A DNA stretch of 64,000 nt from Umbilicaria muhlenbergii (taxonomy: Eukaryota > Ascomycota > Lecanoromycetes > Umbilicariales > Umbilicariaceae): the NCBI GenBank assembly GCA_000611775.1, contig KK106981.1, positions 3,099,211 through 3,163,210 of the forward strand. The letters run 5' to 3'. A model generated the notes under the pieces. That model was not told where the DNA came from and made no database searches. It saw nothing but the letters and a program-made list of their open reading frames with translations. The position numbers and the translations under genes were made by a program. Shown piece by piece: positions 31,591 to 43,376 of the stretch. Position 1 is the stretch's first letter. Each line of letters opens with the position of its first letter.

Positions 31591-32334
31591 GCTGGAAGGA
31601 AGCAATCCTTGGCTCAAAGTAGGACAGATTGGCGCGGGATGGCTACAAGCAGACGGATGGTTATGGTTGTGCTTCTGCTTCTTTTTCTTTTGCCTGCGGA
31701 CACTATGATCATGTGCAAAGGCGCAGATGCGATGAATACGAGAGGAAGGTAGTGGGGGTTCAAGCCAGGGCTAGATAATTAAGCGCATGCGCCGCAGCGG
31801 TGCAGATGCAGGCGCTGTTGCCAGCGAGACACACCAATTGTACGGTGAGAAGTGAGCGCGCGTCCGATTTGAGATGGTCTCGACGCCGGTTGAGCATCTC
31901 GACCAAAGAACTGGAAATGCAAGTCGCTTTCACCATCCTTGCATCTAAACGCCATCGTTGAGCGCTCGTATAGAGCTGCAGTGGTGGAAATTCCTTGGTA
32001 TGATGGGCAGCAATCCACGAAGGCGAGGCCATATCCCGGCAAAGGAGTGCCGCTGTCTTGATGCAGGAGATTCGACACTTCTCGCGTGCTTGCCCGGTCA
32101 ATAATAAGGTCATGCTTGATCGACCCTGCCTCGTCAATTACTCCCTCGTCACATGACGCCCGGACCAGAAGGTGGGCCGGAGAAACTCCCCGACCTTGCC
32201 CGGATCGAGTATAGAGTCGGCGCCGCCCTATCCTCGCCGCACTTACCTACCGCGTGCCTACCTATAGGTAAGGTACTTACACCTGCTCTCCGCAATCACC
32301 CAGAAGCGATGAACTGCGGCTTCTTCCACGTCTC
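31591..32334. other. Divergent intergenic region
   Basis: Promoter space between the methyltransferase (-) and the deacetylase (+). Short frames here show no coding character. Around 32240-32280 there are clustered ACCTACC / TAGGTAAGGTA motifs that also occur near 15200 and 33545, perhaps dispersed short repeats. Confidence 0.5.
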
Positions 32335-33123
32335 ATGTCTCCTGTCTCCTATCTCTTTCGATTGCCCTCCAAGTTGAATAGAAGAGCGCGACGCTTGCGG
32401 ACGGCGACAATGCTCATCAGTTTGTGTGTCATGTGCCTCTTGATCACGCCGTTCTACTTTCTATACAAACCGCCCGCTTTTCTGCTTCGCTATTTCCAGC
32501 GTCGGTGGCCAGATGTCCTCTGGCGCGTTTCGACGTCTTCCAAGGTCATTGCCCTCACAATTGACGACGGCCCATCGGAGTACACCAACGAGATATTGCA
32601 GATCCTCACCTCCAACGGTGCAAGCGCGACCTTCTTCATTATCGGCTCGCAAGTCGCAGGGCACGAGGAGACGCTGCAAGATCTGATCCGCAACGGAAAC
32701 GAGCTGGGCAACCATGCGATGCAGGATGAGCCTTCGCGATCCTTGAGCGATGCCACTCTCGTCGACCAGATCCAGTCTGTGGAAGAAATGCTCCGCGAGG
32801 CCTACGCTGCCGTTGACGCGGAGCCTCCTCCTAAATACTTCCGACCAGGCTCAGGCTTCTTTAGCCAAAGGATGCGGAAGATGCTGGGCAGATTGGGCTA
32901 TCGGCTAGTCTTTGGGAGCATCTATCCACACGATCCGCAGATTCCCTTCTGGCGTATCAATGCGAGCCATATACTGAGCATGTTACGGCCTGGAGGGGTC
33001 ATCATCTGCCATGATAGGAGGAGCTGGACGGCCCCTATGCTACGAAATGTGCTCCCCGAGATTCAGCGCAAGGGTTATCGCATAACTACTGTCACAGAGC
33101 TGTTGAGGGAAGCAAGGACGTGA
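32335..33123 (+). CDS. Membrane-anchored polysaccharide deacetylase (NodB family)
   Basis: Single exon, 262 residues. A basic N-terminus is followed by a hydrophobic segment (about 25-45), probably a signal anchor placing the catalytic domain in the secretory lumen or wall. NodB motif 1 is TIDDGPS (75-81). Motif 2, normally HSxxH, reads GNHAMQDEPS (125-134), so the second metal-binding His is replaced. RPGSGFF is motif 3 and ICHDR the last motif. The family removes acetyl groups from chitin or chito-oligomers; the changed motif 2 makes the metal site and activity less certain, although a similar NHxMxDEPS form is, from memory, typical of one fungal/metazoan branch. Confidence 0.88.
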   Translation: MSPVSYLFRLPSKLNRRARRLRTATMLISLCVMCLLITPFYFLYKPPAFLLRYFQRRWPDVLWRVSTSSKVIALTIDDGPSEYTNEILQILTSNGASATFFIIGSQVAGHEETLQDLIRNGNELGNHAMQDEPSRSLSDATLVDQIQSVEEMLREAYAAVDAEPPPKYFRPGSGFFSQRMRKMLGRLGYRLVFGSIYPHDPQIPFWRINASHILSMLRPGGVIICHDRRSWTAPMLRNVLPEIQRKGYRITTVTELLREART

Positions 33124-34301
33124 CTTGGCTGAAGGCACCTTATTGTTCTATCCAGAATCATTCTTCAAATGTGCGGTCAGTACTACGGGCTATGAGTTGG
33201 TTGACGCGCTCCACAGTCACTTCACAGCGGGCTACGGAGGCGGTATCCACACTGACCGCAAGAGGGTGTTCGAGAGTCGCGACTGCAGCAGAAAATCGAG
33301 GGGAGGGCAGTAGGAAGCGGAAGGCGGCGAGTTCAAGGTTAGCCGGATGCAGCACGCTTTACCGGATGAAGTACTTCACCTGCACACAGAATACGGGCGT
33401 AGGAGTGCGTGGATCACACTGCAGATAACTGAGATGGGATTTCGACGAATCGGACGCTCAACATAGAAGATGTGGTAGGGAGATAAGGGAGATAACGTGG
33501 TAGGCGATTGTGGATTGGTGGTATCCAATGTCAAAGCAGGCGGAACCTAGGTACAGGTGCCGTGTCGTCGGATCAGGAGATCAAAAACGAAGCTGCAGAT
33601 GCTCGATGCACCTCACCAAGTTAAGAAAGGCAAGAATACGAGTACGGTAAAGGTAACTGTTCTTCGCCATATCCCTCGTTGTTTTGTTTTGGTATGAGTG
33701 GCAAAGCAGAGTGTGCGCAAACTCAGACGATCTCACGCCATGATAAGGGAACATTGACCCGACATCATGCTCGAGAATAGTACGGGCATTAGGCAATGAG
33801 CAACGATATTCTAGTATTTGTATTCATACTTGACGTTGGCGATGACTTAGCGCACGAGGCACAAGCATCAAAATTCAAGAACAACGGGCAAGACAAGCAT
33901 TGGGCCAAGCAAGGTTCCTGCGGCTCCCAAAGACAACGAACAGGGCTGGTTCCAACCCGCTTATGTACTATTGCATCCCATTTCATTTGGGCCAGCATTG
34001 GAAAGATGGAGGACGGACGAAGTCTAGTTGATATCGTGGTGTTTCAACCTTCATTATCAAAGGATCCGGCAGCGAGGGCACACTAGATGGATGCAACACG
34101 GCGGACAGCCGTGTGTATTGCAAGGCCTCAAACCTTGTACTAGATCTCCTGTTTCCGTAGAAACCCTAACGGCGTTTGTAACAACTTGCCTGGTAATGTT
34201 TGTACTGGGCATTGTAATGGCGCTCGACCAGTTCCTTGAATCTCCGATCACTAGATCCTCCCCAGATCTGCTTCTCGGAAAGCGGACGCACATACGTAAC
34301 C
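33124..34301. other. Intergenic region
   Basis: About 1.2 kb with only short frames in all directions and no domain I recognise. It includes the terminator side of the deacetylase and the promoter of the PITH gene. Confidence 0.5.
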
Positions 34302-35039
34302 ATGTCCCACCACAACCACAATGACCACTCGGGCCACAGCCATGATCATCATGACAATCATGATCACAGTCATGGCGGGCATGACCACTCCGATGACATA
34401 GAGCCTGCCCTCCAATCCCTCATCTACCAACCAATCGAATTCGACAGCATCAGAACCCTGAACGAGACGGAGCCCAACTCGGGTACGAAAGTGGTCCAGA
34501 AGACATGGGCACAACGACTAGATGCCCAGCCCTCACTGACCAGTGACGCGGACGAGCAACTCCTCATGTTCGTACCGTAGGTGTGCCCCCCCCGCCCCTC
34601 ACAAGCTCGGCCCTAGCCTGATCACCCCATCAGCTTCGCCGGCGCCGTAAAGCTCCACTCGATCCTCATCCGATCCTCAACCGACGACTCGGCACCGCAA
34701 ACCCTCAAACTATTCACCAACAAAGACGACCTGGACTTCGGGTCCGCGTCAGAGCAAACGCCCACCCAAACGCTCACGCTCTCGCAGACCTCGGACGTGC
34801 AAGAGATTCCGGTCAAGAGGACGCTATTCAACAATGTCTACAGCCTGAGTTTGTATTTCGAGGATAATCACGGGGATGATGTCACGCGGGTTTATTACTT
34901 GGGTTTCAAGGGGGAGTTCATGCGGCTGAACAGGGAGCCGGTGGAGTTTTTGTATGAGAAGGCAGCGAATCCAAGGGATCATAAGTTGGTGCAGGGGGTA
35001 GGAAACTTAGCGGCGCAGGGGTCGGGGCATGGGATGTAG
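34302..35039 (+). CDS. PITH-domain protein (PITHD1-like)
   Basis: Two exons, 34302-34576 and 34634-35039 (intron 57 bp), give 226 residues. Residues 1-29 are almost entirely His, Asp, Asn, Ser and Gly, a possible metal-binding N-terminus. The rest is a PITH (DUF1000) beta-sandwich domain: FAGAVKLHSI, LKLFTNKDDLDF, QEIPVKRTLFNNV, and YYLGFKGEF near the end. PITH domains bind the 26S proteasome in TXNL1; the free-standing fungal protein probably acts in the cytosol or nucleus. No thioredoxin domain precedes it. Confidence 0.9.
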
Positions 35040-35327
35040 AGGAGCCTATGTGAGAAATGACAGTTGGATGTGGGAAGTGGTACTTGAGAGAGAATCGGAC
35101 CTGAAATGAGGAGCCATTGCACGGACTTGGTGGCTGGCATCCTAGGGCTGGGCGGACCCGTGGACATTGTCATTGCTGGCGCTGTTGATTGAAGGTTGAA
35201 TATGCATATAATGATACGACGATACTAAAAGCTTGTGCTAATAATTCAGAATGCTCCAAAGTTGTAAAATCAATCAAACCAACGCCAACGCTATGCAACA
35301 AGGATGCATGAACAACAAAACAAATAC
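35040..35327. other. Convergent intergenic region
   Basis: Shared 3' region of the PITH gene (+) and VPS20 (-). No other feature seen. Confidence 0.5.
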
Positions 35328-36046
35328 CTATACCAACATCGGCTCCGGAGCTTGCGCGGCGCCCTGTTCCTGCGCCCTCACTCTCGCTCTCGCCTTCCTC
35401 AGCCTTGCCTGTATCCGCTCACTCTCCGCATCGTCAATCTCGCTTGTCGGCGCCTCTGACAGAGTCGGCACCACCTCATTACCCACCGTAGCTCCCCCGT
35501 TAATTTCCGCCTCGAGCGCATCCAACTCATCCTCCACCTCGTCCTCATCCTGATTACTCATCTGCCCAGCCAACATATCACTAATCTCCCTCTGGTATTG
35601 TCTGGCCTCCTCATTCTCGCCCATCAATTTCTCCACATTCTCCACCCCGCCCATTTCAGCATGGATTTGTTTAAGAACAGCGGTGCCTTGTTGAAGACCG
35701 AAAAGCACGTCTTTTTGTACCAGCGCGAATTCCACGCTGCTTGTGAGTTTCTCGAGGGTTTCGAGCTGGGCGTCTGTTTTGGCGAGGAGGGATTCTTGAT
35801 ATTTTTTACGGCGGAGGGCGAGAAGGGCTTTGGACTTGTCGCCACGGGAGAGGCATTCTTTGGCGATCGCGGTCTCACGGTCGGTGATGATGGTGATGCG
35901 GTGTTGGTATTGGTGGAGCTTGTCGCGTTGGATCTTCATGTCCAGGATTGCCCTGCGCGTGGTTAGAGTCCCTGTTGAACACAGCAAAGAAAGACAACAT
36001 ACTTGTCCTGCGCGGTGATCTTATGCGAACTCGGAGTGTTGCCCAT
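35328..36046 (-). CDS. VPS20: ESCRT-III subunit Vps20/CHMP6
   Basis: Two exons, 36046-36003 and 35952-35328 (intron 50 bp), give 222 residues. The start MGNTPSS is an N-myristoylation signal, the hallmark of Vps20/CHMP6 within the Snf7 family. Basic alpha-helices follow (KITAQDKAILDMKIQRDKL, then KALLALRRKKYQ) and an acidic C-terminal half with the MIT-interacting helix near SERIQARLRKARARV. The protein nucleates Snf7 polymers on endosomes after recruitment by ESCRT-II, for multivesicular body sorting. It is divergent from RIX7. Confidence 0.93.
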
Positions 36047-36239
36047 CGTGACATGATCACGGCCCTGTTTGATGGTGATGGCATGTCCAGATGCGAAAGA
36101 TGATGTCGGCGTGCAGCCTAGGCAGTATGTAGGGCTGTTATCGATAAGATCTACGGGGAACGCCGAGACGGATTTTTCGATATCGTACTTCCATACCAGC
36201 AGAGGCAGAGGCGGACCTAAAAGGAATTTTTAGACGTTA
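36047..36239. promoter_or_regulatory. Bidirectional promoter VPS20 / RIX7
   Basis: 193 bp separate the two start codons of divergently transcribed housekeeping genes, so it must hold both core promoters. No TATA box is obvious. Confidence 0.65.
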
Positions 36240-38571
36240 ATGATGCCGCCACGGCATGGAGGCGGAAGGCTGACTCTCGGGCAGGGCCTTGACAAAGAGG
36301 TAATAGCCCTTGCGTTCATCCGCAGCACAAATCCTCAAGGGACGAGTTATCTCGGCATCGCACTCGACCTCCGCGAGCTTGGAAGCAGTCAAGAGACTGA
36401 CAATATCTGCTTAGGTATACCAAATTGTTCGTAAGCTCGTTGATGAGCAAGGTCAATACGGTGACGCCCAAACCCCGCGACTCTCTGTTCCGGCCGTCTA
36501 CGAAAAGATCAAGCGGTCGAACTCGAGCCTCAACAGGAAAAGCAAGAAGCTATTAGAGGACAGCATAGAAAGAGTGCTTGGAGTGTTAAATGAGGAAGCT
36601 GCAGAGAACGACGAGGTTGGATCTATAGAAGGAGATTTTGATGGCATTGACATCGGCGAGACATCTGTTCAGCCGTCAAATGACATGAACAGGAGCCTCG
36701 TGGGGATGTGGGCAAAAACTACACCTCGGGCGAGCGAGCCCCAGCAGGTGCAAAACACAGACAAAGACACTACCCCAGCACCTACCACATCGAAAAAGCG
36801 ACAGGCCAATGGGGAACCTATCGCAAAGCGACGAAAGGCCGCAACAGACGTCGACCGTTCACCGCCCACCCATGTCAGTCTTGCTGATCTGGGAGGGGTG
36901 GACTCTGTCATTCAGGAACTAGAAGATCTCATAGTTCTTCCACTTCTACAGCCACAAATCTACGCTACATCAAGGATCCAACCACCGCGAGGTATATTAT
37001 TGCATGGTCCACCGGGCTGTGGTAAGACAATGATCGCAAATGCATTCGCTGCGGAACTCGGGGTACCATTCATTGCAATATCTGCACCCTCTATAGTCTC
37101 TGGGATGTCTGGGGAGTCAGAAAAGGCGCTGAGGGAACACTTCGAGGAGGCCAAGAAGCTGGCACCATGCCTGGTGTTCATTGATGAAATTGATGCTATA
37201 ACTCCAAAAAGGGAGAACTCGCAACGAGAAATGGAGAAGCGGATTGTCGCTCAATTGCTTACGTGCATGGATGACCTGGCTCTGGAGAAGACTGGCGGCA
37301 AAGCAGTCATTGTGATGGCTGCCACGAACCGACCAGACAGCCTTGACCCTGCATTGCGACGAGGCGGCAGATTTGACAAGGAAATAAATTTGAGTGTGCC
37401 CAACGAGGCTGTCCGTGAGCAGATCTTGAGAGCACTCACCAGGCAGATGATTCTGGATGGTGACTTCGACTTTCGACATCTGGCTAAGCTAACACCCGGG
37501 TTTGTCGGAGCCGATTTGAACGACCTGGTCTCTACGGCAGGATCTGCGGCTATCAAGCGCTTTCTTGATACTCTGAAAACACAATCTGCGGAGATGGAGA
37601 TCGATAGCGACGCTGATATGGTCTCAGCAAAGGTGACTGAACTAAGACGGCTAATCAAGAGGGCAAAGGAGCCTGCCGCCGGGGGCATGGAAGCCGTATC
37701 AATCACAAATGCCGATTTCCTCACTGCCCTGCCCAAGATCCAACCATCGTCCAAGCGCGAGGGCTTTGCCACCATTCCCGATACCACCTGGGCAGACATC
37801 GGCGCTTTGGGGCCCGTGCGAGAGGAGCTTCTCACAGCCATCGTCGAGCCAATCAGGAGCCCAGAAAAGTACGAACGTGTCGGCATCACCGCACCCACTG
37901 GCGTACTATTGTGGGGTCCTCCTGGATGCGGGAAAACACTCCTAGCCAAAGCAGTAGCGAACGAGTCGCGAGCGAACTTCATCAGCGTCAAAGGTCCCGA
38001 ACTGCTGAACAAGTACGTTGGCGAATCAGAGCGAGCCGTCAGACAAGTATTCGTGCGAGCACGCTCGTCAATCCCCTGCGTCATTTTCTTCGACGAACTC
38101 GATGCTTTGGTCCCAAGAAGAGACGACGCGCTCTCGGAGTCATCAGCGCGGGTTGTGAACACCTTACTCACCGAACTGGACGGTCTCAGCAACCGCCAAG
38201 GTATCTACGTGATAGCTGCGACCAACCGGCCCGACATCATCGATCCGGCCATGCTTCGACCCGGACGGCTGGAAACACTACTTTTCGTTGACTTGCCCGG
38301 TGTAGATGAGAGAGTGGAAATACTCCAAACACTCGTCCGCAATCTACCCATCGCGTATACCCCAGAAATTGCCGCAGTTGCCAGAGGGTGCGACGGGTTC
38401 AGCGGAGCAGATCTCGAGAGCTTGCTGAGGAGGGCGGGATATGCGGCGATTAAGCGGAATGGGGATATCACACTCGAGGATTTCTTGACTGCGAGGGCGA
38501 GTGTCAAGCCGAGTGTGGGGGATCGGAAGAAGTATGAGAGGTTGAGGTTGCAGTGGGGCGGTGGTGCTTGA
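36240..38571 (+). CDS. RIX7: Ribosome-biogenesis AAA ATPase Rix7 (NVL)
   Basis: Two exons, 36240-36299 and 36415-38571 (intron 115 bp), give 738 residues. An N-terminal helical domain with VYQIVRKLVDEQG and a basic, nuclear-localisation-like stretch (AKRRKA) is followed by two AAA modules. Walker A is GPPGCGKT at about 218 and again at about 521; Walker B is VFIDEIDAI and IFFDELDAL; both second regions of homology (ATNRPDSLDPAL, ATNRPDIIDPAM) are present with Arg fingers. Rix7/NVL extracts Nsa1 from pre-60S particles in the nucleolus. CDC48 is excluded by the N-terminal domain and the short C-terminus. Two consecutive ATGs mark the start. Confidence 0.94.
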
Positions 38572-38936
38572 GGGCCTGTGGTAAAGGAGCATTTCTCCTC
38601 TGCTCGTCACGAGAAGGAGTGCGGATGACCTAGCTAGGATACCCCGTGCGGCAAATCTGAAATCTCACAGGTCCGCTGAGACAGAACAAGCTCTTGTTGG
38701 CCGGCTGGAGTGTATGGAAGTAATGGAATATTCGACGACCATAGTCTCGGAAATAGACGATTCAATAAGAATTGGTCGTGGGATGGAAAATCTTATGAAT
38801 GTTGCAGCACGTTTCACAGCATGGAGTGGTTAGTTTTCCTGCTGTGTAGCAAACTCTTCTATGATTCGAAGAGCTCCAGAACCGACTCCTTCCCCTAAAA
38901 CCAACCTCCGTCAACCTGTCCACCCCTTACCGCACA
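38572..38936. other. Convergent intergenic region
   Basis: 3' flanks of RIX7 and the helicase gene; nothing else seen. Confidence 0.5.
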
Positions 38937-41059
38937 CTACCGCTTCACCTGATAATACCCCGGCGCATACTCCGTGAGCCAGCTCTTCTCAATCTTCGTA
39001 ACATCCCGAATAAACGTCTTATCCCCCGTCTCCATCACCTCATGAAACAGCACCCAATCCGCTTTCCGATTCTTCCAGTCCGTCAGTAAAGCATACGAGC
39101 AGTCTAGCCGAGGATCGTACTCACAAACATCAGCGAGCTAGGATGAGCATGCAAAACCGTACCACCACCGACAGTCCTGAAGCTGCCATCCGGCTGCATA
39201 CGCGCCACATGGGCGAAGAAACCCGAAGTGAGACATCGGCGGATCTGCTCTCCTTTATTAACCGTAGTCCCCTGGTTTCCGTTCGCCGAAAGTGACTCCG
39301 CGACATCAACCCCAAACCGCTCGAGATACCTCTTCAACTGCGCGCGGACGCTCACGGCTCGAGTCATAGACTTGAAATTCAGATAGTGATCTCGACACCA
39401 CTTGGCGTCTTTCTTACCCCTTGTAACAAAAGCCTGGTAAACATTCAGCAACGTGAGATGATCCCCCTCCTCAGCCGCGAATTTCCGGCGTGCAGTATCT
39501 GTGGCCTTTTTCTCGCCGTCATGATGGAACCATACAGCCCCTTGAAGGCTGGTCATAGCGGCAATAGACAATATTTCGCTAAGACATCCAAAAGACGGTG
39601 CAGATAGCAAAACTTTCGCCATCATTGGCTCTACGGCGAGCTCAGCCATGCGGACGCCCAAGGGCCGAGTAAGCTTGGCGTAGTCATCTACGGCGCCGAG
39701 AGAGTACAGGAGCTCAAGAGCGCGAATGATCAATTCAGCCGGCGGAGGGGTGAGGAAGTCGAAGCGGACGATGTTGTCGATGCCGAGGGCCTTGAGTTGG
39801 AGAATAGTAGGCGCGAGGTTAGAACGTTGGATCTCGGGGACGGTGGCTTCTGGGAGGGCATTGTAGGCGGTTTCGGCGTATAGACGATAGCACTTGCCTG
39901 GTTTCGTTCGGCCTGCTCTTCCGGCTCGCTGTGTGGCGGAGGCTTTCGAAACAGGTGTTACCGTCAAGGTTTCAATACCAGTGGTAGGGTTGAATGCACG
40001 AAGCTTAACGAAACCGCAATCAATGACATACACAATACCATCAATCGTGACCGAAGCTTCCGCAATGTTCGTGGAGACAATGACCTTACGCGTGTTTTCT
40101 GGAGCTGGTTCAAAAACGTACAGCTGTTGTTCGCTCGAAAGCCCAGCATAGAGTGATAGAGGTAAGATTGAAGGAGCTCGAGGATGTAGAGAAGCAGCCC
40201 GATCCGCGATCATCTGAACGGCAGTGTCAATCTCTTCTCGGCCTGTGAGAAAGAGTAGAATATCTCCATCGGCTTCTGTTGAATGGATGCCAAAGACTGT
40301 CTTCACCGCCCTCTCAACGTAGTCTTCGGTCGGCTCTTCCAGAAACTGTATATCCACCGGGTACATCCTCCCTTCCAAGCTGATAATTCTGCCCACGTCT
40401 CCTCCTAGTTTCTTTCCCTCCGCCTCGTCACCGGCGAAGAAGCGTAGAAAATCCTCGGCCTGCAATGTCGCGCTACTAACCACTATCCTCAATTCCGGTC
40501 TTCTCTTCCTAATCTTCTTCAGTACACCGAGGAGGATATCGGAGCTGAGAGAACGTTCATGCGCCTCGTCCACCGTAATGACGGAATATCTAGACAGTAA
40601 GGGGTCCACCAAAGCTTCTCGGAGGAGTAGTCCATCAGTCAAGAATTTTATCCGTGTTGATGCCGATGTCAAATCCTCGAATCTGATCGAGTAGCCCACC
40701 TCTTCCCCAAGCTTGCACTTCATCTCTTCTGCGACTCTCGTGGCGACAGTGGTAGCAGCCACCCGCCGGGGCTAGCATAGGCGTCCATAAGCTCAGAGCA
40801 ACCAAGCATGGCGGAGGGGTTTTGACTTACCTACCTGCGTTCCCGCGATGACCTTGCCATCCGTGCACCATCCTGCCTGTTCTAGGAATTGGGGTATCTG
40901 CGTGGTCTTCCCGCTACCCGTTTGACCAACCACAATGGTGACTGGATATGTTTCGATAAGGTAGAGTAAGGTTTTGCGGTGGCGAGCGATTGGAAGTAGG
41001 GAAGAAGGTTTGTGCAGCGAGGGAATGAAGGAGGCGGAGAGATCAAAATCGACGGCCAT
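38937..41059 (-). CDS. DHX35: DEAH-box RNA helicase, DHX35-like
   Basis: Three exons, 41059-40835, 40771-39125 and 39071-38937 (introns 63 and 53 bp), give 668 residues. Motif I is GQTGSGKT (45-52), motif II DEAH (143-146), motif III SAT, and motif VI QRAGRAGRTKPGKCYRLY. Winged-helix, ratchet and OB-fold regions follow, ending with WVLFHEVMETGD and RDVTKIEKSWLTEYAP, which fits DHX35 better than PRP22/PRP43 because there is no long N-terminal extension. DHX35-type helicases associate with the spliceosomal C complex; yeasts such as S. cerevisiae lack it while filamentous fungi retain it. Confidence 0.87.
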
Positions 41060-41452
41060 GGAAGTTTAGGGCTTCTTGTTTGAGTCGACGCTGGTGGAGG
41101 GGAAGGGACACTCTTTCGGCATCGTCGGCGCAAGTCCCGTCGTAATCAAGATCAGCTCAAGTGCCAGTATTGAATCAGCCAGTGCCGTGGAGAAATTGCT
41201 GGACACTACACCGTCGTTCGAGCTTCAAGCTCCGCCCAGGAATCGACGAATGGCTTCAGCCCTAGCGGCTGTGGCGTGAACGCGTCATTCCTAACGGCGC
41301 TGCCACATGCCTCATGCCTCATGCCTCATGCCAACTATTCCTGAGGAGCACCACCGCTTCGTCACCTACACAGAAGCCTTGCTTTACTACTCGCTGCACC
41401 GAAATCTCAGATCTTCCTCGCTATCCTAGTCATACCAGAAATTTGAAAGGCC
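41060..41452. promoter_or_regulatory. Divergent promoter region, helicase / CUE gene
   Basis: 393 bp between divergent start codons. It contains a short repeat of CATGCCT (three to four copies near 41305-41330). No other feature seen. Confidence 0.5.
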
Positions 41453-43037
41453 ATGTCTGATCCAGAGAAGCCAGTACGTCCAAGGCCCCAACACAAAGCC
41501 CCTTGATGCGCCGACGCTGACTGATGGCACTATAGAAGACTACAGAGTCTCCAATGACCGCCCGAGAGCTCGAGTTCGACGATGAAGCCCAAGACACAAT
41601 CGCTGTACCCGATGCTCAAGTATCCACCCCCGCAACCACCGCAATCTCAACAGCTCCCCCACCCAATGCGGTTGAAGATGTCCCTCCACCCAAACCTCCA
41701 CGGCCACTCAGTCCACAGCAGCAGGCCGAGAATACGTTGAAGGAAGCATTCCCAAGCATAGATGCTGTGGTAGTAAGGGCCGTCTTGACTGCTAGTGGTG
41801 GGCAGATAGAACCAGCATTCAATGCTCTTCTGGGTATGCGACTAAAGTCCGACTCTCCTCTGTTGTACAATCACTGAAGGTGTTATAGGCATGACAGATC
41901 CAGATTCTCAGAGAGAGCCCGCTCCGCCGCCAAAACCTCCAAGACCAGCTCAAGTTCCTATGGGCCCTACATCAACAGCGCAAAGCCAACTAGAAGCCGA
42001 CGAACAGTATGCTCGACAACTCGCGCAGCACTACAGTGGATCTCCTGCGTATGGCGGACAGCCAAGAAGCAGTTCAGGGGGGCGTCGAGACCCAGCTGTA
42101 CCGAGGCCAAAGAAAGATACCGGTCTAAAACCCAATGAACTATACGACGATCGCGACCACAGCTTCCTTGATGGTATAAATCCCTCTCCCCCCCAAACCG
42201 GCTTCCTACTCTAACAGGCAACAGACGACCTCCCAGTAATCAAAGAGAGCATCCGCAAAGGCTTCATCGAAACCCAATCCAAAGTCAACAGCTGGGTCGC
42301 GAACCTCAAAAAGAGAATCGACGGCGAAGACGACGAAGAATTCCAAACCCGTCCCGCCCGCCCCGCAACCGGCTACGCCTCCAACCCCCCCACCCAACCA
42401 TACGGCGTGCGTCGAAGTGGCGAATTCAGCCGCCGCAGCGGTGACCGCGACCGCTACGACGCCGACCCTCAAGTCCTCAGCGACGACTTCACCAGCCTCC
42501 AACTCCGAGACGAAGAAGGTGAATCCCCCCCCCTCCACCAGTTTCCAATCCCCCACCGCCCCATTCGAAACTAACGCCCCCCTCACAGTCCCCCCCCGGC
42601 GCCCCACCCGCCCCCTCGCCAACCCCGACCTCTTCAAACCCACCCCCATCACCCCCGCCTCAGGCCGACGCGTCTCCTTCCAAGAAGGCCCGCCCGAAGA
42701 AATCGACGACCTATACCGCGCCTCCCCCGACTCGACCAAGCGGCCCCCTTCATCCGGCGGCAGTGGGAGTGGGGGTCGGCAGAGTAAATGGCAGCCGTTG
42801 TCGGCGGTCGATCCGAGTCCTGTGGTGGGCGATCATGATCCGTTTAGTCTGGGGGATAGCGATGATGAGGACAGTAAGAGGAAGGATGTAAGGGCGGAGG
42901 ATACGGCGAGGTTGAAGGGGGCGGAGGATGGTGGGGTCGGGGCTGGGGCTGGGAGTGGGGAGTTGAGACCGGCGGAGAGGAGTGGGGGGGCAGGGGTGAG
43001 GGACAAGGAGGCGGTGGAGAGGTTGGTGGGGAAGTGA
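41453..43037 (+). CDS. CUE-domain ubiquitin-binding protein, Cue5-like autophagy adaptor
   Basis: Five exons: 41453-41473, 41536-41833, 41889-42173, 42225-42518 and 42589-43037, giving 448 residues with introns of 62, 55, 51 and 70 bp. A Pro-rich start is followed by a CUE domain (about 68-110) with AENTLKEAFPSID and a di-Leu end (FNALLG). Residues further on are Pro/Arg-rich and disordered, with a short helix around VIKESIRKGFIETQSKVNSW. Near the C-terminus is KWQPLSAVD, where W367-x-x-L370 matches an Atg8-interacting motif like that of yeast Cue5. Cue5/Tollip proteins bind ubiquitinated aggregates and Atg8 for selective autophagy. The last exon is strongly G-rich. Function is by homology and motif only. 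Confidence 0.82.
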
Positions 43038-43376
43038 GAGGGGGATGGAAACGTCGTGATGGGAAGAGGGTGGGCGTGGTTTGTAGATATCCCGGGTTTG
43101 CGGTAGACCATCACGTTGCTCAACCTTGGGAATCTCGCACAAGGGAGGAGCAAAGGATAGACTGCTTCACCGTTCACGCTGTCTTCGTCTGGTGTGAACG
43201 CCGGATATTGTAATCCTGGGTATGCCGTCCACAAACTCCGGTCTTTCTAACCTCTTTTCCGCGCGTGTGTATCCCTTCCTGCATCCTCCCCTCCCAGCCC
43301 CTACCCTCTCATTCCACACCCGTTTCCCCTCTCCAGCTCCCCGTCCACCCCCCCCTCTTCCAACTCCACCCTCCCC
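43038..43376. other. Convergent intergenic region, becoming pyrimidine-rich
   Basis: 3' flanks of the CUE gene and MZT1; from about 43240 onward the plus strand is mostly C and T. Confidence 0.5.

Noticed and set aside
37251-38192. 313-codon minus-strand frame
   Set aside because: Antisense shadow of RIX7, with no domain and no separate promoter.
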